DNA of 53,401 nucleotides. It comes from an uncultured Prevotellaceae bacterium. Its GTDB lineage: Bacteria > Bacteroidota > Bacteroidia > Bacteroidales > Bacteroidaceae. Positions 16,887 to 23,914 of the stretch are shown here, in pieces (positions within the stretch are counted from its first letter, which is position 1; each line of letters begins with the position of its first letter). The notes below the pieces were generated by a model. That model had not been told where the DNA came from. It searched no databases and was given only the letters and a program-made list of their open reading frames with translations. The DNA lies in assembly GCA_947169245.1 (NCBI GenBank), contig CAMVPA010000024.1, positions 1-53,401 of the forward strand, read 5' to 3'. The translations under genes and the position numbers were made by a program.

Positions 16887-17969
16887 CTAAATTAATAATA
16901 GACATACACCATAGACCACATAGACCAACAGGCCGATGCAGACGGCGGCAATAACAGCAATGACAGCCTTCAGCACCTTACGCGTCTTCAGGTTGCGCTC
17001 GTCCTCGGCAGAGAGCTGCGGCTTGACCGTCTCCTCCTGCGGCAGGTTCTCAAGCTTCGTCTGGTTGATGAAGTCGATCGCATTGACGAGGTTGGCGTCG
17101 TTCTCGTTGATAAGAGTGGAGTACTTGGCAAACTTCACGAGGTCGGCCGTGGTGAAAAGCTGGCGCAGCTCGTCGAGCATCGTCTGGTCACTCTCAGCGG
17201 TCAGACGCTGGATAATCTCAGTGCTCGTCATCTCCATGGCGTTGAAGCCATAGCGTTCCTCGATGTACTTACGCAGCGTCTCGGTGAGTTTCGTGTAGTA
17301 CTCCTTCTGGTTCTCAGACATCACCATCTTGTCGGCCTTGATCTGCTCTATCTCCTTCATGGCCTTCTGGTGAGGCAGCAGTCGTTTCACCACACGGATA
17401 GCGGTGATAATCGGCTTACCTGAACGCAGACGGTAGTAGAGATAGCCACCCAGTGCCATCAGTACCAACATCAATACGAAGAGGAGTATCAGCGGACGCC
17501 ACTCACTCCACAGGAAGGGATTGTCCTGAACGTCCTTAGGTCCGAAATACTTCTCGACATGAAGGGTATCGACCTCGACGGGCAGTACCTTCAGAGCCAA
17601 TGACTTGCTCTTGTAGGACTTACCATCGACCTTCACGACAAACGGTGGCAGATAGTACAGCGTGTCGTCGAACGACGTCAGTGTATAAACCACCGTACGT
17701 TCGACAAAACCGTTGTCTTTACCCTTGACGCCTTCCTCCTTACTACCAAGCACCTCAACACCTGGAGTCACCATCTCGCTGGCCTTGAAAACCGGGAATT
17801 CGGCAGTAGCGCCTTCGGGCATCGATGCCTTGAGCGTGACGTGTGCCTGCTCGCCAATAAAGATCTGTATGGAGTCTATCTCTGCCTCAACAGATACTTG
17901 CGCCACAGACGGCAAAAGGCTCAGCGACAGGAGAATAATTGACAGTAGTTTCTTCATTCTGTTAAGCAC
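16887..17969 (-). CDS. BatD-like membrane protein of the bat operon
   Basis: 360 residues. A signal peptide (LLSIILLSLSLLPSVAQ) is followed by a beta-sandwich domain (residues about 25-145) and a membrane helix (PLILLFVLMLVLMALGGYL). A cytoplasmic helical domain (KEYYTKLTETLRKYIEERYG; TSTEIIQRLTAES) and a last membrane helix at the C-terminus complete it. The arrangement matches the conserved gene between DUF58 and batA in Bacteroidetes, related to BatD and DUF4381-type proteins. Its ATG lies inside the end of the DUF58 gene (8-base overlap), so they are translated together. Exact function unknown. Confidence 0.8.
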   Translation of the reverse strand: MLNRMKKLLSIILLSLSLLPSVAQVSVEAEIDSIQIFIGEQAHVTLKASMPEGATAEFPVFKASEMVTPGVEVLGSKEEGVKGKDNGFVERTVVYTLTSFDDTLYYLPPFVVKVDGKSYKSKSLALKVLPVEVDTLHVEKYFGPKDVQDNPFLWSEWRPLILLFVLMLVLMALGGYLYYRLRSGKPIITAIRVVKRLLPHQKAMKEIEQIKADKMVMSENQKEYYTKLTETLRKYIEERYGFNAMEMTSTEIIQRLTAESDQTMLDELRQLFTTADLVKFAKYSTLINENDANLVNAIDFINQTKLENLPQEETVKPQLSAEDERNLKTRKVLKAVIAVIAAVCIGLLVYVVYGVCLLLI

Positions 17970-18831
17970 GTTGTTTAAAGAGCCCGAGCAGCGACTTCAC
18001 AAAGTCGTCGTTGGTGGCTATGCTGACGCTGTCGACATTGCTCTTCGTAAATGTTTCTTCCAACTCCTTCTGACGCGTCATCCAATAGCGGGTGTAAGCT
18101 TGGCGCAGACGCTTCGAACTCGTATCGACATACTGTTCGTGGCCGGTCTCGGCGTCAACCAGCTTCATCAGTCCCACATCAGGCAACTCACGGGCACGAG
18201 GGTCATAGACCTGTATGGCCACGACATCGTGCTTGCGGTTGGCTATCTGGAGTGACTGCAGAAAGTCGTTGCGCACATAGAAGTCGCTCAGGATAAAAGC
18301 CGTAGAGCGGCGTTTCTGCACACTCGACAGGAACTCGATGGCCTGACGGACGTCCGTTTTCTTGGATTCGGCCTTGAAGTCAAGCATCTCGCGAATGATA
18401 TACAGGATGTGTTTGCGGCCTTTCTTTGGCGGGATGTACTTCTCCACCTTGTCCGAGAAGAAGACGACACCTATCTTATCGTTGTTCTGAATAGCCGAGA
18501 AGGCGATGGTAGCAGCGATCTCCGTCACCATGTCGCGCTTCATCTGTACCTGTGTGCCGAAGTCGAGCGAACCACTGACATCGACAAGGAGCATGACAGT
18601 GAGCTCGCGTTCCTCCTCAAACACCTTCACGTAGGGACGGTGGAAGCGGGCAGTCACATTCCAGTCAATGTCGCGCACGTCATCGCCATACTGATACTCG
18701 CGCACCTCGCTGAACGCCATTCCCCTACCCTTGAAGGCAGAGTGGTATTGTCCGGCAAAGACCTGCGAGCTCAGGCCACGCGTCTTGATTTCTATCTTGC
18801 GTACCTTCTTAAGAATTTCCGATGTTTCCAT
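17962..18831 (-). CDS. DUF58 domain protein of the MoxR-bat operon
   Basis: 289 residues. The DUF58 signature is clear: FSEVREYQYGDDVRDIDWNV, then RFHRPYVKVFEEERELTVML and a VWA-like site LLVDVSGSLDFG. DUF58 proteins are almost always encoded next to MoxR ATPases and VWA proteins and are thought to link the ATPase to its target. The gene lies 40 bases after moxR across an AT-rich repeat spacer and overlaps the next gene by 8 bases. Confidence 0.9.
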   Translation of the reverse strand: METSEILKKVRKIEIKTRGLSSQVFAGQYHSAFKGRGMAFSEVREYQYGDDVRDIDWNVTARFHRPYVKVFEEERELTVMLLVDVSGSLDFGTQVQMKRDMVTEIAATIAFSAIQNNDKIGVVFFSDKVEKYIPPKKGRKHILYIIREMLDFKAESKKTDVRQAIEFLSSVQKRRSTAFILSDFYVRNDFLQSLQIANRKHDVVAIQVYDPRARELPDVGLMKLVDAETGHEQYVDTSSKRLRQAYTRYWMTRQKELEETFTKSNVDSVSIATNDDFVKSLLGLFKQRA

Positions 18832-18870
18832 CTCTTAACTCTTAATTCTTTACTCTTAATTCTTAATTAC
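18832..18870. repeat. AT-rich heptamer spacer
   Basis: The spacer between moxR and DUF58 consists of tandem degenerate 7-base units (on the minus strand AGAATTA, AGAGTAA, AGAATTA, AGAGTTA). Nothing else is visible in it. Confidence 0.6.
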
Positions 18871-18871
18871 A

Positions 18872-19867
18872 TCAAGGCACTTCTACCTTATTAACTACCT
18901 TGGAGATAATTTCCTCGCTCGTGATATTAGATGCCTCAGCCTCGTAGGTCAGACCGATGCGGTGACGCAGCACGTCGTGGGCAACGGCACGCACATCCTC
19001 AGGCACCACATAGCCACGGCGCTTGATGAAAGCGTAGGCACGGGCTGCCTTGGCCAGATTGATGCTGGCACGTGGTGAACCACCAAACTGAATCATGTCC
19101 TTCAGCTCCTTCAGACCGTAGCGGTCAGGATAACGGGTAGCGAAGACGATGTCGGCAATGTACTGCTCTATCTTCTCGTCGATATAGACCTCGCGTACAA
19201 CGGCACGGGCCTTGAGAATCTCCTGACCAGTGGTCACGGGTTTGACCTCGGGAAGACTCTCTGCGATGTTCTCGCGGATGATGCGCTTCTCCTCGTCGAT
19301 TGTCGGATAGTCGATGATGACCTTCAGCATGAAACGGTCCATCTGTGCCTCGGGCAGCGGATAGGTACCCTCCTGCTCAATGGGGTTCTGCGTAGCCATC
19401 ACCAAGAAGGGGGTGGGCAGGTTGAAGGTATCGCTGCCGATGGTCACCTGCTTCTCCTGCATGGCTTCGAGCAGAGCACTCTGCACTTTGGCCGGAGCAC
19501 GGTTAATCTCGTCGGCCAGCACGAAGTTGGCAAAGACGGGGCCTTGCTTCACCAGGAAGCGCTCATCTTTCTGACTGTAGATCATCGTACCTGTAACGTC
19601 GGCCGGCAACAGGTCTGGCGTGAACTGTATACGACTGTACTTTGCGTCGATGAGCTGCGACAGGGTCTTGATGGCCAGTGTCTTGGCCAGACCAGGCACA
19701 CCTTCGAGAAGGATGTTGCCGTCGCTCAGCAGACCGATGAGCAGGGAGTCGACAAGATGTTTCTGTCCTACGATGACGCGGTCCATGCCCGTCACCAGAT
19801 TTGTCACAAATGCGCTTTGTTGTTCTATCCGGATATTCAGTTCGCGGATATCAATTGATTCTGCCAT
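18872..19867 (-). CDS. MoxR-family AAA+ ATPase
   Basis: 331 residues. Walker A is GVPGLAKTLAIK, Walker B is FVLADEINRAPAKVQSALLE, and MATQNPIEQEGTYPLPEAQM covers the sensor region. The C-terminal lid carries GGSPRASINLAKAARAYAF. MoxR ATPases act as chaperones that assemble or activate VWA-domain proteins; here the VWA partners (BatA, BatB-C) are encoded downstream in the same direction. Confidence 0.95.
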   Translation of the reverse strand: MAESIDIRELNIRIEQQSAFVTNLVTGMDRVIVGQKHLVDSLLIGLLSDGNILLEGVPGLAKTLAIKTLSQLIDAKYSRIQFTPDLLPADVTGTMIYSQKDERFLVKQGPVFANFVLADEINRAPAKVQSALLEAMQEKQVTIGSDTFNLPTPFLVMATQNPIEQEGTYPLPEAQMDRFMLKVIIDYPTIDEEKRIIRENIAESLPEVKPVTTGQEILKARAVVREVYIDEKIEQYIADIVFATRYPDRYGLKELKDMIQFGGSPRASINLAKAARAYAFIKRRGYVVPEDVRAVAHDVLRHRIGLTYEAEASNITSEEIISKVVNKVEVP

Positions 19868-19883
19868 AATTGTGTGTATGTTT

Positions 19884-21143
19884 TTAATTGTTAGCTTTCT
19901 TCTTTTTCTTCAGCTCCAGCTTAGGTATCTGCAACGTCTGTCCCTCCTTGAGTTCGTCGGTCGACTTCAAGCCATTGAACACCTGAATGTAGCACTCCAT
20001 GTCGGGGCCCAGTGTGCGACGGGCAATCTTGGCGAACGTGTCGCCGGCCTTCACCTTCACCGAGTGGTCTTTTCCAACGATACGGTAGGCGCCTGTACGC
20101 ACACGGACGTCCATCTGCTCGTACTTGTCAGACTCAACGGCGGGCTTAGCCTCTTCCTTCGATGCAGGCTTCTGTTCGGACTTAGCCTCAGGCTTGGACT
20201 CAGGATTAACCTCAGGTTTAGGTTCTTGCTTAACCTCGGGCTTGGCCCCAGTTTCCTGTTCTGACAAGTCAATAGTATCGGCCTTTGCGCTGTCGGCGAC
20301 GAGACTGTCAGCGGGAACAGCTTTCTTGACAGGCTCAGCTATCACTTCCTCATTCTCTACAGTCTTTGCGACGTTGCCTCGGTAGTAGTAGCCGGCAGCA
20401 AAGCTGAGAATGCATGCCAGTATAGCCACTACGAGTGAAATATAAGTCATTTTCTTACTCATATACTCTTCTTCTGGTTCTTCTATAACGGTTTCGGGGT
20501 CTGATATCTTTTCTTCTTCCGTTTGTTCAACGGTCTCATCCTCTACAAGCTGCAACTCTGACTCTGGCTCCAATTCTGGTTCAGGCTCAGGTTCGGGCTC
20601 TGGTTCCAGTTGAGGTTCCGGTTCGGGCTCTGGTTCCAGTTGAGGTTCCGGTTCGGGCTCTGGTTCTGCTGCAACAGGCTCAGCAACAGCAGCAAAGGTA
20701 GCCACGATAGGCTCTTGGGGAATCTCTGATTCCACGGGAGTATCCACTTCCACGGTAGCCTCTGCAGCCTCGGGAATCTCTCCTTCCTCGGAGGTCTCTG
20801 GCATATCCTCGAAGGTTACACCCTCGTTCAGCACGACAGTTTCAAACTGCGAGAACGGTTTGTTGACCAGTTCCTTCATCGTAGCGTCAGGCATGAACGT
20901 AATCTTGTCGTGACCTTCAATCAGCACGCGCTGGCCCGTGTTTACGTTAACGCTCTCGCGTGCCTCTATGTCGATGACCTTGAACGTTCCCAAACCTTTT
21001 ACCTTCACGATGCGCTCTGCTGGCAAGGTCTCCTTAATCAGCTCGAACATGGTCGTGACGAACAGCTCGGCTTCTTTACGTTTCAGCCCATTCTTCTCTA
21101 TCAGAATGGTGGCAATCTCTTGTATGGATATTTTCTCCATCAT
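19884..21143 (-). CDS. HU-like DNA-binding domain fused to a membrane helix and LysM domain
   Basis: 419 residues from the ATG at 21143, which overlaps the stop of the upstream HU gene (ATGATGA). Residues 1-95 are an HU/IHF-type domain (ISIQEIATILIEKNGLKRKE; VKGLGTFKVIDIEARESVN). An acidic stretch follows, with Glu-Pro repeats at about 140-225. One membrane helix (YISLVVAILACILSFAAGYY) sits near 231-252. A charged linker rich in EAKPE/VKQEPK units leads to a LysM domain (about 352-410: VKAGDTFAKIARRTLGPD; GLKSTDELKEGQTLQIPK) and a KKKKK tail. The layout predicts DNA binding in the cytoplasm and peptidoglycan binding in the periplasm. A start at 21176 is possible but would extend beyond the HU domain. 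Confidence 0.85.
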   Translation of the reverse strand: MMEKISIQEIATILIEKNGLKRKEAELFVTTMFELIKETLPAERIVKVKGLGTFKVIDIEARESVNVNTGQRVLIEGHDKITFMPDATMKELVNKPFSQFETVVLNEGVTFEDMPETSEEGEIPEAAEATVEVDTPVESEIPQEPIVATFAAVAEPVAAEPEPEPEPQLEPEPEPEPQLEPEPEPEPEPELEPESELQLVEDETVEQTEEEKISDPETVIEEPEEEYMSKKMTYISLVVAILACILSFAAGYYYRGNVAKTVENEEVIAEPVKKAVPADSLVADSAKADTIDLSEQETGAKPEVKQEPKPEVNPESKPEAKSEQKPASKEEAKPAVESDKYEQMDVRVRTGAYRIVGKDHSVKVKAGDTFAKIARRTLGPDMECYIQVFNGLKSTDELKEGQTLQIPKLELKKKKKANN

Positions 21144-21430
21144 TCGGTTCCTCCATTCTTTATCTGCTCCTTCCACTTGGGGCTGACCTTGAAGCCCAGC
21201 ACCAGCTTCGGCGGGACGAGCATACGCTGGCCTGTCGTCGGACTGACCATGATGCGCTCCATCTTCTTTTTCACTTCGAAGCAGCCGAAGTTCGGCACGT
21301 TGACCGCATTACCTTCCTGGAAGGAGTCAGCCATCGCGTCGACCACCTGATAGACCATCGACTGGGTATCTTTGGCGCTGTAACCCAGTCGTTGGGCCAG
21401 TTCGGCTATGAAGAGTTTATTATTTATCAT
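21140..21430 (-). CDS. HU family DNA-binding protein
   Basis: 96 residues, the size of a single HU/IHF subunit. It starts MINNKLFIAELAQRLGYSAK and has the conserved beta-arm region (VNVPNFGCFEVKKK; MLVPPKLVLGFKVSP). The arm tip reads SPTTGQRML rather than the common RNPQTG. It overlaps the HU-LysM gene and follows rimO by 3 bases, so the two HU-type proteins may be made together and could pair as a heterodimer (inference). Confidence 0.88.
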   Translation of the reverse strand: MINNKLFIAELAQRLGYSAKDTQSMVYQVVDAMADSFQEGNAVNVPNFGCFEVKKKMERIMVSPTTGQRMLVPPKLVLGFKVSPKWKEQIKNGGTE

Positions 21431-21433
21431 GTT

Positions 21434-22798
21434 CTATATTTTTGTTGTACCATAAAGGTCAAATTCCTCAGCGTCGGTCATTCTCACGTCGTAGAAACGG
21501 CCAATCTCCAACTTAGCCTCGTCGGCGGGGATGAGCACCTCTGGGTCTACCTCGGGTGAACAATACTCCGTACGTCCCACGTAGTAGTCGCCCTCCCGAC
21601 GGTCGATGATGACACGCATCGTGCGTCCCACCTTCTCTGCCTCCAGCTCGGCGCTGATATTCTGCTGTACGCGCATCAGCTTGTCCAGTCGTGCCTGCTT
21701 CACGTCCTCGGGCACATCGTCCTCGTAGTGCTCTGCCGAGTAGGTACCCTCTTCCTCGGAGTAGGCAAAGGCGCCCATGCGGTCGAAGCGTGCCCAACGT
21801 GTAAACTCTAACAACTCGCGGAAGTCCTCGTCGGTCTCGCCGGGGAAGCCCACCATCAGCGTCGTGCGCAGGCAGATGCCAGGCACCTCGCGGCGGATGC
21901 GCTCCACCAGTTCGTAGGTCTCCTGCTTCGTCACGTTGCGACGCATGCGTGTCAGCATGTTGTCACTGATGTGCTGCAAGGCTATGTCGAGGTATTTGCA
22001 GACATTTTTCTTCTCACGGATCACGGTCAGCAGCTCCCACGGGAAGTGGGTCGGGTAGGCATAGTGCAGACGTATCCACTCCACGCCCTCGATGTCGGAC
22101 ATCTTGTCGATGAGCTCGGCAATATGCTGACGGCCGTCTATGTCAATGCCGTAGTATGTCAGCTCCTGCGCAATAATCTGGAACTCCTTCGTGCCGCCAG
22201 CGACCAGCTGTCGCACCTCGTCCAGAATCTCATCCATCGGACGGCTCTGGTGACGGCCCGTAATAAGCGGAATGGCGCAATAGGCACAATGGCGGTCGCA
22301 GCCTTCGCTAATCTTGATGTAAGCGTAGTGGCGAGGCGTGGTGAGGTGGCGAGCCCACCCAGGCTCTCCCAAGGGGAGGGATGCTTGATTACTTGAAGAT
22401 GCTGAAATATGTATTCCAACATCCCTCCCTTTGGGAGGGCTTGGGGGGGCTTTCAAGTCTTCCAACAATGCCCTGTAGTTAAACTTTCCGTACCAGCCGT
22501 CAACCTCGGGAATCTCGGCCTCGAGGTCAGCCAGATAGCGCTCCGACAGACAGCCCATGACATAGAGACGTTCGATGCGTCCCTCAGTCTTGGCCTGTGC
22601 AAACTCCAAGATGGTGTTGATGCTCTCCTCCTTGGCGTCGGCAATGAAGCCGCAGGTATTGATGACGACAATTTCGCCCTGAGGGTCGTCGCTATCGTGG
22701 GTACACTTATAGCCGTTGGCCTCCATCAGTCCCATCAGCATCTCGCTGTCAACGAGATTCTTGGAACAACCGAGCGAAATAAAGTCTATCGTCTTCAT
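21434..22798 (-). CDS. rimO: ribosomal protein S12 methylthiotransferase RimO
   Basis: 454 residues. A radical-SAM enzyme that methylthiolates an aspartate of ribosomal protein S12. The N-terminal UPF0004 domain has its three cluster cysteines (SLGCSKNLVDSE; VINTCGF; VMGCLSERY). The radical-SAM cluster is EGCDRHCAYCAIP near residue 170. The C-terminal TRAM-like domain covers about 385-450 (EVLIPADEAKLEIGRFYDV). Between the first two domains, residues of about 117-150 (KAPPSPPKGRDV ... PLGEPGWARHL) come from an in-frame palindromic element in the linker. The ATG overlaps the stop of ftsY (ATGA). Confidence 0.95.
   Translation of the reverse strand: MKTIDFISLGCSKNLVDSEMLMGLMEANGYKCTHDSDDPQGEIVVINTCGFIADAKEESINTILEFAQAKTEGRIERLYVMGCLSERYLADLEAEIPEVDGWYGKFNYRALLEDLKAPPSPPKGRDVGIHISASSSNQASLPLGEPGWARHLTTPRHYAYIKISEGCDRHCAYCAIPLITGRHQSRPMDEILDEVRQLVAGGTKEFQIIAQELTYYGIDIDGRQHIAELIDKMSDIEGVEWIRLHYAYPTHFPWELLTVIREKKNVCKYLDIALQHISDNMLTRMRRNVTKQETYELVERIRREVPGICLRTTLMVGFPGETDEDFRELLEFTRWARFDRMGAFAYSEEEGTYSAEHYEDDVPEDVKQARLDKLMRVQQNISAELEAEKVGRTMRVIIDRREGDYYVGRTEYCSPEVDPEVLIPADEAKLEIGRFYDVRMTDAEEFDLYGTTKI
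22352..22451 (-). repeat. REPIN-like palindromic element, copy B, inside rimO
   Basis: 100 bases with inverted ends of about 35 bases (minus strand starts AGCCCCCCCAAGCCCTCCCA and the other end is its near complement). Each arm is a hairpin (CCTCCC/GGGAGG). The spacer (CAGCATCTTCAAGTAATCAAG) resembles that of copy A. It is translated in the same frame as copies A and C. Confidence 0.88.
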
Positions 22799-23754
22799 TT
22801 CTCCATTTTGAACAGCGAGTCCACGAACTCGCGCTTGTTGAACAACTGCAGGTCCTCCATGCCCTCGCCCAGACCGATGTACTTCACGGGTACCTTCAGC
22901 TGGTCGCTGATGCCGATGACCACACCGCCCTTAGCCGTACCGTCTAGTTTTGTGACTGCCAACGACGTCACTTCGGTTACGGCAGCAAACTGGCGGGCCT
23001 GCTCGAAGGCGTTCTGACCGGTAGAGCCGTCGAGCACCAACAGCACTTCGTCGGGAGCCTCGGGCAGCACCTTCTTCATGACATCCTTGATTTTCTTCAA
23101 CTCGTTCATCAGACCCACCTTATTGTGCAGACGGCCGGCCGTATCAATCAGCACCACGTCGGCACCATTGGCCTTGGCACTCTGCAACGTGTCGAACGCC
23201 ACAGAGGCAGGGTCGCTGCCCATTTGCTGCTTCACCACAGGCACGCCCACGCGCTCGCCCCAGATGCAAAGCTGCTCAACGGCAGCGGCACGGAACGTGT
23301 CGGCAGCGCCCAGATACACATTCTTGCCGGCCTGCTTGAACTGCCAGGCCAGTTTTCCTATTGTCGTTGTCTTACCCACGCCGTTGACGCCCACGACCAG
23401 GACGACGTAAGGCTTGTGGTCGCCGGGCAGGTCCCAGTTGTCCTGGTCCTCGGCGTTGTTCTCAGCCAGCAGCGAGGCTATCTCGTCGCGCAGGATGGCG
23501 TTCAGCTCACTGGTGCTTACGTACTTGTCGCGGCTGACGCGTTCCTCAATGCGCTCAATAATCTTCAGTGTTGTGTCAACGCCGACGTCCGACGTAATAA
23601 GTACCTCCTCGAGATTGTCCAGCACATCGTCGTCGACCTTCGACTTTCCGGCCACGGCACGTGCCAGCTTATCGAACACCGACGTCTTGGTCTTCTCCAA
23701 TCCGCGGTCGAGCGTCTCCTTATTCTTCTTACCAAAAAAACCAAAAATTCCCAT
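22795..23754 (-). CDS. ftsY: signal recognition particle receptor FtsY
   Basis: 319 residues. GTPase that docks the SRP-ribosome complex at the inner membrane. It begins MGIFGFFGKKNKETLDRGLE with only a short N-terminal part, as usual in Bacteroidetes. NG-domain motifs: VVGVNGVGKTTTIGKLAWQF (G1), LGAADTFRAAAVEQL, LIDTAGRLHNKVGLM and AVTKLDGTAKGGVV. An upstream in-frame ATG at 23790 is rejected because the promoter -7 element lies between it and 23754. First gene of the long minus-strand unit. Confidence 0.95.
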   Translation of the reverse strand: MGIFGFFGKKNKETLDRGLEKTKTSVFDKLARAVAGKSKVDDDVLDNLEEVLITSDVGVDTTLKIIERIEERVSRDKYVSTSELNAILRDEIASLLAENNAEDQDNWDLPGDHKPYVVLVVGVNGVGKTTTIGKLAWQFKQAGKNVYLGAADTFRAAAVEQLCIWGERVGVPVVKQQMGSDPASVAFDTLQSAKANGADVVLIDTAGRLHNKVGLMNELKKIKDVMKKVLPEAPDEVLLVLDGSTGQNAFEQARQFAAVTEVTSLAVTKLDGTAKGGVVIGISDQLKVPVKYIGLGEGMEDLQLFNKREFVDSLFKMEK

Positions 23755-23776
23755 AACGTTATCAAGTTTCGAACTG

Positions 23777-23808
23777 CAAAGGTACGTCAAAAACAGGAAA
23801 CAGCCAAA
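23777..23808 (-). promoter_or_regulatory. promoter for ftsY and the long downstream unit
   Basis: On the minus strand TTTG (23805-23808), exactly 20 bases, then TACCTTTG (23777-23784): a full match to the Bacteroidetes -33/-7 consensus. It lies 22 bases upstream of the chosen ftsY ATG. Confidence 0.85.
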
Positions 23809-23914
23809 CGCCGCCCCCCGTTTTTTCCCTAATTACATAAACTTTCACAGTTTTTCAATATTTCCCCATTCCATCGGCATACAATCAACGGGAAAAGAGT
23901 CTATGGGGACAGCA

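Noticed and set aside
23755..23790. Upstream ATG extending FtsY by 12 residues
   Set aside because: A full consensus promoter -7 element (23777-23784) overlaps this stretch, so it is untranscribed or leader.
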